The notes under the pieces: generated by a model
Told to the model about the DNA's origin: nothing
What the model saw: only the letters and a program-made list of their open reading frames with translations
Databases searched by the model: none
Assembly (NCBI RefSeq): GCF_001949125.1
Contig: NZ_MSTI01000070.1
Location: 1 to 40,185 of the forward strand
Length of the DNA: 40,185 bases
Direction: 5' to 3'
From: Deinococcus marmoris
GTDB lineage: Bacteria; Deinococcota; Deinococci; Deinococcales; Deinococcaceae
Program-made: the position numbers and the translations under genes
In this document: positions 33,209 through 40,185 of the stretch, piece by piece
How the letters are laid out: every line of letters starts with the position of its first letter
Numbering within the stretch: the first letter of the stretch is position 1

Positions 33209-34096
33209 ATGCCCAACTCTGACCCAGCTTCCAATGACCCGACGGCCAATGACCCGACTTCCAACCCCGTGACCCTCAGCGCCCTGTACATCTATCCCAT
33301 CAAATCAGCGGGCAGCGTTCCCCTTCAGCAGGCCGAGATCGGCCCGCGCGGGCTGACGCATGACCGCCGTTGGATGGTGGTGGACGCGGCGGGGCGGCCC
33401 GTGACCCAGCGCGAATTTTCCAGTATGCGGCGGATTGAGGTGACGCTGAACGGTGACGGCCTGCACGTGACCGCCCCCGGAATGCCTGCCCTGGCTGTGC
33501 CGTGGCAGCCGCTGGGGAACCGGCGCGCGGTGGACATGTGGGGCGATCCCCTGAGCGGCGTGACCGTTTCGGTGGAGGCGACAGCATGGATCAGCGCGTT
33601 TCTGGACGGCACTTTTGACCTGGTCTACCTGCCCGACGACGCGCAGCGCTGGCAGCCGGAGTACAAGCCCTTCGGCTCACTGCTGAGCTTCGTGGACGGC
33701 AACCCCTTCCACCTGATCTCCGAGGAATCGCTGGCGGCCTTCAACGCTTCACTGACACGCCCAGTCTCCCATGCCGAGTTCCGCCCCAATCTGGTGATCA
33801 GCGGCGGCGCGGCATACGGCGAGGACTTCTGGCGGCGTATCCGCGTGGGCAACGTGGCCTTTGAAGTGGTAGAAAGCTGCGCCCGCTGCGTCATCCTGAA
33901 CGTCCTGCCCGATGGAACACGCGGGGCCGAAACGTTGCGGACACTGGCGCGGGTGCGCCGTCACGGACAGGCCGCCGTCTTCGGGCAGCATCTGGTGCAG
34001 GACGCGCCCCACGATCAGCGGATGGGCCGACTCCAGGTGGGGGACGCCGTGGAAATCGTTGAGGTGGCCAATACGGTCAATCCGGTGTACGTATGA
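33209..34096 (+). CDS. MOSC domain protein
   Basis: The 295-residue protein has an N-terminal MOSC_N barrel (Y-I-Y-P-I-K-S-A-G-S-V, G-L-T-H-D-R-R-W-M-V-V-D) and a C-terminal MOSC domain. The latter has F-R-P-N-L-V-I-S-G-G and the key Cys in C-A-R-C-V-I-L-N-V (molybdenum cofactor binding in mARC/YcbX proteins). Such proteins reduce N-hydroxylated compounds or handle sulfurated cofactor. The first 20 residues contain repeated N-D-P-T / S-N words with low complexity. ATG 33209 follows AAGGAGA. It overlaps the GH84 gene start by four bases, so it is an operon member, although the link with amino-sugar use is unclear. Confidence 0.88.
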   Translation: MPNSDPASNDPTANDPTSNPVTLSALYIYPIKSAGSVPLQQAEIGPRGLTHDRRWMVVDAAGRPVTQREFSSMRRIEVTLNGDGLHVTAPGMPALAVPWQPLGNRRAVDMWGDPLSGVTVSVEATAWISAFLDGTFDLVYLPDDAQRWQPEYKPFGSLLSFVDGNPFHLISEESLAAFNASLTRPVSHAEFRPNLVISGGAAYGEDFWRRIRVGNVAFEVVESCARCVILNVLPDGTRGAETLRTLARVRRHGQAAVFGQHLVQDAPHDQRMGRLQVGDAVEIVEVANTVNPVYV

Positions 34097-35406
34097 ATGC
34101 CGTGCCTATCCTGGGCGTCATCGAGGGTTTTTATGGCCGGCCCTGGACCCCGGCCCAGCGCGGACGCCTGTTCGGGCGCATGGCCGCCTGGGGCATGAAC
34201 ACCTACCTGTATGCCCCCAAGGATGACCGCTGGCACCGTCAGAAATGGCGCGAGCTGTACCCGCAAGCAGAGGCCGAGGCGCTCCAGACGCTGATTGAAG
34301 ACGCCCAGCAGCACGGTATTCAGTTCGTGTACGCGCTGGCTCCTGGCCTGGACCTCGACTGGAACGATGCTGGAGACCGCCGCGCCCTGGCAGAGAAATT
34401 TACCAGCGTGCAGGAACTGGGCGCACAGCATTACGCCCTGTTGTTCGACGATATTCCATATGCCGCAGACCGCGCCGTCCAGGCCCGCGAACAGGTGGCG
34501 GCCACCCACCACGTGATGGACGCGCTGTGGCCAGAGGGGCAGGCAGGCCTGATGCTGCTGTGTCCTACCGAATACTGTGGCGAACGGGCGCAGCCCAGCG
34601 TGGCTGCGTCGCCCTACCTGCGGGCGCTGGGCGAGGGCCTGCGCGCCAGCGCCGAGATCCTGTGGACGGGGCCGCAGGTCATCTCGACCGAAATCAGCGT
34701 CCAGAGCGTGCTGGAGGTCAATGCCGCTCTGGGCCGTCCGGCGCTGCTCTGGGACAACCTGCACGCCAACGACTTCACCCTGCACCGCGCCCACCTGGGG
34801 CCTTACGCAGGCCGTCCGCTGGACCTGCGCGAACAGGTGGCGGGCATGCTCAGCAACCCCAACAATCAACTGGAGTTGAACACGCCGGGACTGGCGAGCC
34901 TGGCCGAGTACGCCAGGGCCGCGCCGGACTGGACGCCAGCGGCTTCACTGGACCGCGCCCTGGAAGCCTGGCTGCCGGAATTTGGTGACGCCCCCACGCA
35001 CCCGGTCACGCTGGATGACCTGCGCCTGGTGGCCCACATGCTGTACCTGCCGGGTGAGCTGGGGCCACAGGCCAGGCGGGTATTGGAGGCGGCGGAACAC
35101 CTGATGGACCCACAATCAGGCGAGGCAGAGGGTGCAGCGCTGGTGGACGAACTGCGAACGGCCCAGCACCGGATCATGGCCGTACTCCGCGCGCTGGAAG
35201 CAGGGACCAACCGCGATCTGCTGTTCGATCTGCACCCGTACCTGGCAGACGTGTTGGAAGAGCTGAACCGGCTGCTGGTTGCAGCGACGCAGCGCGGTGA
35301 GGATGATCCGGCAGAGTTCCGGTATCGGGGCAGCCTCGCTGACCGCCTGATGGCACTGGGATGGGAAGACATTGCTTTCCCCAAGCAGGATGAAAGGCAG
35401 CGCTGA
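34093..35406 (+). CDS. GH84-type beta-N-acetylglucosaminidase, cytosolic
   Basis: The 437-residue protein begins G-V-I-E-G-F-Y-G-R-P-W-T (8-19), a GH84 (O-GlcNAcase/NAGase) hallmark. The motifs G-M-N-T-Y-L-Y-A-P-K-D-D, W-R-E-L-Y-P and F-V-Y-A-L-A-P-G-L-D follow. The catalytic aspartate pair is D119-D120 in L-L-F-D-D-I. GH84 cleaves beta-linked GlcNAc by substrate-assisted catalysis using the acetamido group. It lacks a signal peptide, so it would act on oligomers already imported by the ABC transporter. The ATG at 34093 overlaps the MOSC stop. It is the last gene of the operon and is followed by a Deinococcus-type repeat. Confidence 0.92.
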   Translation: MNAVPILGVIEGFYGRPWTPAQRGRLFGRMAAWGMNTYLYAPKDDRWHRQKWRELYPQAEAEALQTLIEDAQQHGIQFVYALAPGLDLDWNDAGDRRALAEKFTSVQELGAQHYALLFDDIPYAADRAVQAREQVAATHHVMDALWPEGQAGLMLLCPTEYCGERAQPSVAASPYLRALGEGLRASAEILWTGPQVISTEISVQSVLEVNAALGRPALLWDNLHANDFTLHRAHLGPYAGRPLDLREQVAGMLSNPNNQLELNTPGLASLAEYARAAPDWTPAASLDRALEAWLPEFGDAPTHPVTLDDLRLVAHMLYLPGELGPQARRVLEAAEHLMDPQSGEAEGAALVDELRTAQHRIMAVLRALEAGTNRDLLFDLHPYLADVLEELNRLLVAATQRGEDDPAEFRYRGSLADRLMALGWEDIAFPKQDERQR

Positions 35407-35431
35407 AGCCGATTTGCCTGGAGAGTTCAGG

Positions 35432-35567
35432 TGATACGGACTCCGATTGAATGGTTTGCAAAAACGATGAAATCCGAGCGGATGCGAGAAGGACGGGTTC
35501 CGGGCGTGGAGTGAACGAACCGGAGCTTTCCTGATTTGTTGACGAAACAGACAGAATCCGCATCAGG
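35432..35567. repeat. Deinococcus-type small noncoding repeat, copy 1 (uninterrupted)
   Basis: The element begins TGATACGGACTCCGATTG and ends AGAATCCGCATCAG, so its ends are near-complementary. It shares several blocks (ATACGGACTCCGAT, CCGAGCGG, GAGAAGGA, ACGGGTTCC-GGCGTGG) with the repeat at 37809-38047. Short intergenic repeats with ends of this kind are known in D. radiodurans. It lies between the convergent GH84 and alcohol dehydrogenase genes and may double as a transcription end. Confidence 0.75.
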
Positions 35568-35584
35568 CATGCTGGCGCGGCGGC

Positions 35585-36763
35585 TCATGCCCAGGGGTCG
35601 AGGACCACCTTGATACAGCCGTCGTGCTTCTCGCGGAAGGTCTTGTACAGCTCCGGCCCTTTCGAGAGTGGCGCGCGGTGCGTAATCACGAAACTGGGGT
35701 CGATCTCGCCCTCCTGAATGCGCCCCAGCAGCGGGCGCACATAGCGGTGCGTGTGCGTCTGGCCCATCTTGAGGGTCAGCCCCTTGCTGAAGGCGGCCCC
35801 CAGCGGCAGTTTGTCTACCAGGCCGCCGTACACCCCTGGCATGCTGACCGTACCGCCCTTGGCACAGCTCAGGATCGCCCAGCGCAGGGCGGTGATCCGG
35901 TCAAAGGAAAGTCGCAGCTTTTGCTCAGCCGTGTCCAGCAGCGCGCCGGGGCCGTGTCCGTGCGCCTCCAGACCCACCGCATCGATGACGTGATCGGGGC
36001 CACGCCCACCCGTCGCCTCGCGGAGGGCCACCAGCACGTCCGTTTCCTCGTAATTGATCGTTCGTGCGCCCGCTGCCTCGGCCAGACGCAGACGTTCGGG
36101 CACGCGGTCCACCACGATCACCTCGGCGGCCCCCAGCATCTGCGCGCTGCGCAGGGCAAACTGACCCACTGGCCCGGCCCCGAAGACCGCCACCACGTCA
36201 CGGCCCGGCATGATGCCGCAGTTCTCGGCGGCCTGATACCCCGTGGGGAAAATATCAGTCAGGAACAGCACCTGATCATCACGCAGATCGGACTCGATGG
36301 CAAAGCAACTCACGTCGGCAAACGGCACCCGCACGAACTGGGCCTGACCACCCGCGTAGCCGCCGAACAGGTGCGAGTACCCGAACAGTCCGCTGGCGCT
36401 GGTGGCCCCGTACAGTGCCTCGGCCATGCGGTGGTTGGGGTTGGAGTTGTCGCAGGCACTGAACATCCCGCGTTGGCAAGGATCGCAGACCCCGCAGGCC
36501 AGATTGAAGGGCATGATCACCCGCTCGCCTACCCGCACCTTTTTCACGTCTGAGCCGACTTCCACCACCTCACCCATAAACTCGTGACCCAGGATGTCGC
36601 CCCGTTCCATGCTGGGGATGTAACCGTCGAGCAAATGCAGGTCCGAGCCACAGATGGCGGTGGAAGTCACGCGCACGATGGCGTCGGTGGGGAGCAGCAG
36701 CGTGGGGTCCGGGACTGTTTCGACGCCCACATGGTTGGTGCCCTGCCAGATGATGGCCTTCAT
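35585..36763 (-). CDS. Zinc-dependent alcohol dehydrogenase (formaldehyde-dehydrogenase-like)
   Basis: The 392-residue MDR-family protein has catalytic-zinc ligands C38 (I-C-G-S-D) and H60-E61 (G-H-E-F), and structural-zinc cysteines C90, C93, C96 and C104. The nucleotide-binding G-A-G-P-V-G-Q is followed by V-I-V-V-D-R, an acidic strand end favouring NAD. The long insert and G-H-G-P-G-A-L region match the glutathione-independent formaldehyde dehydrogenase-like group; the true substrate is not known. Its ATG (36761-36763) overlaps the stop of the SRPBCC gene by four bases. A pairing of these two families is seen in other bacteria and suggests a shared stress or lipid-related role. Confidence 0.88.
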   Translation of the reverse strand: MKAIIWQGTNHVGVETVPDPTLLLPTDAIVRVTSTAICGSDLHLLDGYIPSMERGDILGHEFMGEVVEVGSDVKKVRVGERVIMPFNLACGVCDPCQRGMFSACDNSNPNHRMAEALYGATSASGLFGYSHLFGGYAGGQAQFVRVPFADVSCFAIESDLRDDQVLFLTDIFPTGYQAAENCGIMPGRDVVAVFGAGPVGQFALRSAQMLGAAEVIVVDRVPERLRLAEAAGARTINYEETDVLVALREATGGRGPDHVIDAVGLEAHGHGPGALLDTAEQKLRLSFDRITALRWAILSCAKGGTVSMPGVYGGLVDKLPLGAAFSKGLTLKMGQTHTHRYVRPLLGRIQEGEIDPSFVITHRAPLSKGPELYKTFREKHDGCIKVVLDPWA

Positions 36764-37515
36764 GCTTTGCCTCCCTTACTGGCTCGCCCACTGCTCTGAC
36801 CTTCGGTAGTGGGGTGATAGCCCAATTCCTGTTCGCGCTTGAAGCGCATCAGGTCGTCGCGCAACTGCTGAGACGGCTCCTGGCCCAGAATGCGGGCGGC
36901 GAGTGCCCCAGCAGAACCCAAAGGCGGGCGATACGTCAGTCGGACCACCACTTCCGTGCCCCGGTCACCGGGAGCCGGGCGGAACAGCACTTCGCCGCTG
37001 TTCTCGATCTGCGCGCCCGGCAACGATTGCCACGCGATGCGCTGTCCTGGCTCGTCGGCGGTCAGCTCAGCCTCCCAACTCACCTCGCCGCCGGAATAGC
37101 CCATTGGCGCTTTGACGGTCCAGCGCGAGCGGCGCTCGTCCAGCACCTCCACCCGCTCCAGGTGTCTCATCAACTGAGGCAGGTTGTCCAGCTTGCGCCA
37201 GATGGCGTATAACTCGTCGGCACTTTTCCCGATGGTCACGGCGTCGCTCACCAGCGTTTCTCCGTCCTCGTTCTGCTGAATCTTGAGGGCGGTGGCCACA
37301 GGACTGCGTCCCATCACCGCCAGTGCCGTCAATCCCGCGCCTAGCACGGTCACAGCCAGCTTCTGGAAAGGGGACCCCCCCCGCAGACCCGCTGTGAGCA
37401 GGAAAGCTCCGGCCACACCGAACATCGCGCGTTCCGCACCTGGCATCGCTGCCCCGGTACTCTGCCGATTTTCCGGCGTTACGGGCCGCCCGCCTGGAGA
37501 GGAGTTGGAGGTCAT
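36760..37515 (-). CDS. SRPBCC (START-like) protein with N-terminal membrane hairpin
   Basis: The 251-residue protein has two hydrophobic segments at about 30-68 ([14 protein letters not shown] and [20 protein letters not shown]2892-like). A SRPBCC/cyclase-dehydrase domain follows at about 85-220 ([36 protein letters not shown]). The tail is basic. This places a lipid- or ligand-binding cavity at the inner face of the membrane. It is first in a two-gene operon with the dehydrogenase. The start is ATG at 37513-37515, with GAGGT-like bases upstream weakly matching a ribosome site. Confidence 0.85.
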   Translation of the reverse strand: MTSNSSPGGRPVTPENRQSTGAAMPGAERAMFGVAGAFLLTAGLRGGSPFQKLAVTVLGAGLTALAVMGRSPVATALKIQQNEDGETLVSDAVTIGKSADELYAIWRKLDNLPQLMRHLERVEVLDERRSRWTVKAPMGYSGGEVSWEAELTADEPGQRIAWQSLPGAQIENSGEVLFRPAPGDRGTEVVVRLTYRPPLGSAGALAARILGQEPSQQLRDDLMRFKREQELGYHPTTEGQSSGRASKGGKA

Positions 37516-37808
37516 GGCCGCTCACCCACGCTGCTGTTTTGCATCCGCCTATTTGGAAGGGCGCAGCTTGAGCAAAAAGTTCCCCGGCCTACCAACTAAT
37601 GGGCCGGATAAGAAATGCCCAACGCCGTATGATGCACGCTTTCACGGCAAGACCCCTGAACTTCGCCTGGCACTCCTAGTTTCTTTGGGCTGACCCGCTC
37701 TGGCGTCGTTGAGGTCAGGCGGCATGGGACCTGGAACCGAAACTTGCGCCATGGCTTTTTCAGAGCGGATGGTTTGAGCAGATAGGCCGAGATCAGGCCG
37801 GCCACAAC
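37516..37808. other. Intergenic region upstream of the SRPBCC-dehydrogenase operon
   Basis: No gene is supported in this 293-bp stretch; frames across it lack signatures. It should contain the promoter of the minus-strand operon, but no clear hexamer pair was identified. It runs directly into the second small noncoding repeat. Confidence 0.4.
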
Positions 37809-38047
37809 CTCATACGGACTCCGATGAGAAGGTGCTGAAAACACCTGAAAACCCGAGCGGGACTCGCAGAGCTGCGTCGCAGAGGAGCAGCGTCCTCGTG
37901 GGGAGGAGTAGCCCCATACGGGTGCTATCTCACGACGACAGTCTGTTCGCGACGAGAGCGAGAAGGAGAAAAACGGGTTCCAGGCGTGGCGTGGAAGGAT
38001 CGGCGCTGTTCCGATTCCTGCCGCGTTACAAACGGAATTCGTATCAG
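37809..38047. repeat. Deinococcus-type small noncoding repeat, copy 2, interrupted by a module
   Basis: The repeat starts CTCATACGGACTCCGATG and ends GGAATTCGTATCAG, near-complementary ends like copy 1 at 35432-35567. Between CCGAGCGGG and GAGAAGGAG it carries about 70-85 extra bases, including the module described at 37890-37948, which is not present in copy 1. It lies upstream of the erythromycin-esterase-like gene. Confidence 0.75.
37876..37953 (+). repeat. Short inserted module, copy B (inside a small noncoding repeat)
   Basis: The core 37890-37948 matches 4078-4137 in the IS4 transposase: 43 leading bases identical except one, then a short divergent stretch and an identical CGACAGTCTGTTC. 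Outer bases GTCGC (37876-37880) and GCGAC (37949-37953) are complementary. In copy A the corresponding outer bases are GGGCA and TGCCC, also complementary but different in sequence. The exact insertion ends are ambiguous here; GAGC occurs on both sides and could be a target duplication. Confidence 0.7.
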
Positions 38048-38237
38048 TGCTGCTGATTTCTGCCGTGACCGCCGCGTCCAGAGCTTCCCTGAGATGTGGT
38101 GGCGGGCTGATGCCGAAGGTGTGTACTGGAAACACCGATGAAGGTCCGATAAACCCTTTTCCGTCAGGGTCCTCACATGAGACACAGGAATGCTGAAGGG
38201 GCCATGGCGGGCGCGCCCTCTGGCCCAGGAGTCCACC

Positions 38238-39362
38238 ATGCCAGATCAGCGTTTCCAGAGCAGTTGGCCCATGACCGATCCTGCCGCTGCCCTCTCCGCC
38301 TTTCTTGCCGCCCTGCCTGACGCGCCGCAGTTGCTGCTGGGACTGGGCGAACCCACCCACGGCGTCGAGATGTTCCCTCTCTGGCGCAACCGCATCTTCC
38401 AGACCCTGGTGGAAACACAAGGATTCCGGTCCATCGCCATCGAGAGCGACATCATCGCTGGCCTGCGGGTAGACGCCCATCTTGCTTCCGGCCAGGGCAG
38501 CCTGGATGAGGTGATGACCGGCAGTTTCAGCCACGGGTTTGGAAGGGTCCAGGCCAACCGGGAACTGGTGGTCTGGATGCGTCAGTTCAACGCAGGACGC
38601 AACGAGTTGGACCGCATCCGGTTCTACGGCTTCGATCCGCCCATCGAGAACATGTGGGCGGCCAGCCCCCGTCAGTCCCTGCTCGCACTGCACACCTTTT
38701 TGGCCCGGTACTTTTCCCACCTGCCCGTGGACCGGGCCACGCTGGAGCAACTCTGCGGGGATGACGCCCACTGGACGAATCAGGCCGCCGCGCTGGACCC
38801 CAGTCAGTCTGTCGGGGCCACACCGGACGCCTGGCACCTGCGGGCGCTGGCCGATGATCTGCTGGGGTTTCTCGAAACCCAGCGCCCTGGACTCGGGGCG
38901 CAGCCTGATCTGTGGGAAGCGCAGTTGCATGCCCGGACGGCCCAGGGCCTATTGCGATATCACGCCAACCTCGCCGCCCCTTCGCCAGACCGTATCTCGC
39001 AGATGCTGGCCCTGCGCGCGGTGATGATGACGGACAATCTCAGTGCCATCGCCGAACGAGAAGTGGAGCGCGGCCCCACGCTGGTCTTCGCCCACAACTC
39101 GCACCTGGAGCGCGGGATCAGCCAGATTCGGATGGACACCATGAACGCCGACTGGTGGCCTGCCGGGGCACAGCTTCTCGGACGGAACACGCCGTACGCC
39201 GTCATCGCCATGACCAGCGGTGAGGGTGCAGCTCTGCTCTTGCCGGACGCTGACGAAGGGCAAAGCCGCAATGGGGCATATCTGTACGCCACTCCAGGAC
39301 GACTCGAACGCGATGGCGTGCTGATTGTTCCCGAGCTGGCGGAGTCCATTAAAGGGCTTTGA
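38238..39362 (+). CDS. Erythromycin-esterase-family protein
   Basis: The 374-residue protein has the family signature L-G-L-G-E-P-T-H-G-V-E (34-44; H41 and the acidic E38/E44), A-I-E-S-D (67-71) with a second conserved Glu, the helical insert with F-Y-G-F-D, and V-F-A-H-N-S-H-L (the late catalytic His region). Members hydrolyse macrolide lactones or unknown esters, and most chromosomal copies in environmental bacteria have no proven drug activity, so resistance is not claimed. No signal peptide is present. The ATG at 38238 is preferred because CAGGAG lies eight bases before it; the longer version from 38190 would run through this site. Confidence 0.85.
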   Translation: MPDQRFQSSWPMTDPAAALSAFLAALPDAPQLLLGLGEPTHGVEMFPLWRNRIFQTLVETQGFRSIAIESDIIAGLRVDAHLASGQGSLDEVMTGSFSHGFGRVQANRELVVWMRQFNAGRNELDRIRFYGFDPPIENMWAASPRQSLLALHTFLARYFSHLPVDRATLEQLCGDDAHWTNQAAALDPSQSVGATPDAWHLRALADDLLGFLETQRPGLGAQPDLWEAQLHARTAQGLLRYHANLAAPSPDRISQMLALRAVMMTDNLSAIAEREVERGPTLVFAHNSHLERGISQIRMDTMNADWWPAGAQLLGRNTPYAVIAMTSGEGAALLLPDADEGQSRNGAYLYATPGRLERDGVLIVPELAESIKGL

Positions 39363-39377
39363 CAGAGCCTCGCTCTG
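39363..39377. terminator. Small hairpin after the erythromycin-esterase-like gene
   Basis: CAGAGC-CTC-GCTCTG forms a perfect 6-bp stem with a 3-base loop directly after the TGA stop, in the 47-bp gap before a convergent gene. No T-run follows, so function as a terminator is tentative. Confidence 0.4.
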
Positions 39378-39409
39378 GACAGGTCCGCCTCAGACACTGG
39401 CCTGACGGC

Positions 39410-40132
39410 TCACCAGGCGGAGTCGCGCAACACTTCCTCGTTAAAGCTGCCCACCGCAGGCATGGGCAGGTTGGTGGAATTGGCCGCGCGGATCACGCGG
39501 ATGGCGCGGACCTGTGGTCCGGCTTCCATCGCCGCCGTGATGTCGCTGTCCGCGTCGCCGTAATGCAGATCGATCTTCAGGGACTGAATGAACGGCGTCT
39601 TGTCGTACTTGGTCTCGCGGGGAATGCCGCCCGCGAAGTTGACGAAGTGCATGTTCTTGGTCCCAAACGTCTTGACCAGCAGCGGCGTCAGCAACTCCAT
39701 CTGGCGCGGCGCAGTCCGCCCGGTGATAAAGAAAATCTGGTCATTCCGGTCCTGATGCATCTTGATCAGGGCGCGGGCACTGTCCTTGGGAATGGAGAAG
39801 CGGTCACAGCCGTTGACGGCGTCCCAGAAGAGCTGCTTTTGCAGGTACTCGGTGCTGCCTGGCGAGAAGGTCTGCTGCCCCCACCAGAAGCACCCGCTGC
39901 TCGACAGCACGGTGTCGTCGATGTCGAAGCTGACATTGATGGGACGGTCCGGCAGACTGGCACGGATCTCGTCCACCGTGACCCAGCGGATGCTCTCGGG
40001 CATTTGCAGGCTGCGCCCGCTGATGTTGAGGGCCTTGTTGACCGGGTTGGGGGCCAGAACGGGTACGGGAGCCGTTTGCGCCCCAGCGAAGCTCAGGGCG
40101 AGGAAGGCCAGGGCCGACAGGGGGCGTTTCAT
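39410..40132 (-). CDS. aphA: Class B acid phosphatase
   Basis: The 240-residue protein has a Sec signal peptide (about 1-20; L-A-F-L-A-L-S-F-A-G-A-Q) and the HAD-type class B phosphatase motifs F-D-I-D-D-T-V-L-S-S-S-G (69-80; nucleophile D70 and D72), F-F-I-T-G-R-T, the lysine in Y-D-K-T-P, and Y-G-D-A-D-S-D-I. It should remove phosphate from nucleotides and sugar phosphates outside the cytoplasm. Length and motif order match AphA proteins. Its start (40130-40132) has no ideal ribosome site at the normal distance; the nearest AGGAG belongs to the tandem repeat about 15 bases upstream. Confidence 0.9.
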   Translation of the reverse strand: MKRPLSALAFLALSFAGAQTAPVPVLAPNPVNKALNISGRSLQMPESIRWVTVDEIRASLPDRPINVSFDIDDTVLSSSGCFWWGQQTFSPGSTEYLQKQLFWDAVNGCDRFSIPKDSARALIKMHQDRNDQIFFITGRTAPRQMELLTPLLVKTFGTKNMHFVNFAGGIPRETKYDKTPFIQSLKIDLHYGDADSDITAAMEAGPQVRAIRVIRAANSTNLPMPAVGSFNEEVLRDSAW

Positions 40133-40145
40133 GGCCGCAGTGTAC

Positions 40146-40185
40146 TTCTCCTGACTTCTCCTGACTTCTCCTGACTTCTCCTGAC
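40146..40185. repeat. Four 10-bp tandem repeats (TTCTCCTGAC) at the window edge
   Basis: Four exact copies of TTCTCCTGAC run to the end of the window and may continue beyond it. Read on the minus strand each unit is GTCAGGAGAA, so four AGGAG words precede the acid phosphatase gene. Copy number may vary between strains. Confidence 0.9.

Noticed and set aside
37596..38930. A 444-residue minus-strand frame
   Set aside because: It spans the noncoding repeat and the antisense of the erythromycin-esterase gene and has no family motifs.
38238..39362. Calling an antibiotic-resistance gene
   Set aside because: Family membership is clear, but most environmental members have no demonstrated macrolide esterase activity.

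Overview
The window looks like a high-GC chromosome or megaplasmid segment from a Deinococcus-type bacterium. This is inferred from the GC-rich codon use, the mix of IS3-, IS4-, IS630- and IS982-like elements and their remnants, the GAF/HD-GYP/GGDEF regulators, a BTAD regulator, and two short intergenic repeats with ends like the small noncoding repeats known from Deinococcus radiodurans. No rRNA, tRNA or CRISPR array was seen, and no taxonomic marker gene is present.

Layout. (1) 1-4.5 kb: the tail of an IS3-type transposase abuts a truncated HD-GYP gene, followed by a GAF-GGDEF gene and an intact GAF/HD-GYP gene, all on the minus strand (cyclic-di-GMP turnover). A complete IS4-type element (3283-4503) follows; its transposase is interrupted by an 81-bp insertion carrying an in-frame stop. 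(2) 4.7-7.9 kb: a small unknown protein, a BTAD/SARP-like regulator on the minus strand, an AT-rich 0.85 kb gap, and a divergent winged-helix regulator with a degenerate receiver. (3) 7.9-18.9 kb: an exopolysaccharide locus with a 48-aa leader ORF, a PelF-like GT4 glycosyltransferase, a roughly 12-TM membrane protein, a LegB-like sugar-nucleotide dehydratase/epimerase, a sugar-1-phosphate nucleotidyltransferase, a second SDR, an Agd3-like (CE18-type) deacetylase lipoprotein, a cytosolic GH114-like protein, and a convergent NPCBM-GH114 lipoprotein. This set of parts recalls the fungal galactosaminogalactan locus (GT4, epimerase, Agd3 deacetylase, GH114) and is the most interesting system here.

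(4) 18.9-22.4 kb: an AT-richer mobile-element graveyard with an IS630-type helix-turn-helix protein lacking its DDE half, a decayed IS4 transposase and a decayed IS982-like transposase. (5) 22.4-35.4 kb: an amino-sugar uptake and catabolism operon on the plus strand: LacI regulator with a candidate promoter/operator, a peptide/opine-type ABC transporter including a permease-ATPase fusion, a SAM methyltransferase, a GH4 glycosidase, NagB, a BadF-type GlcNAc kinase, a MOSC protein and a GH84 N-acetylglucosaminidase. No NagA deacetylase is present in the window. (6) 35.4-40.2 kb: a Deinococcus-type repeat, a zinc alcohol dehydrogenase plus SRPBCC protein pair, a second repeat interrupted by a module that matches the one inside the IS4 transposase, an erythromycin-esterase-like protein, and a class B acid phosphatase preceded by a 10-bp tandem repeat.

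Working model: c-di-GMP enzymes and two local regulators sit beside a locus that could make, deacetylate and trim an amino-sugar exopolysaccharide. Across the IS graveyard, a separate regulon imports and breaks down N-acetylhexosamine oligomers. Functions are assigned from motifs read by eye; substrates are inferred.
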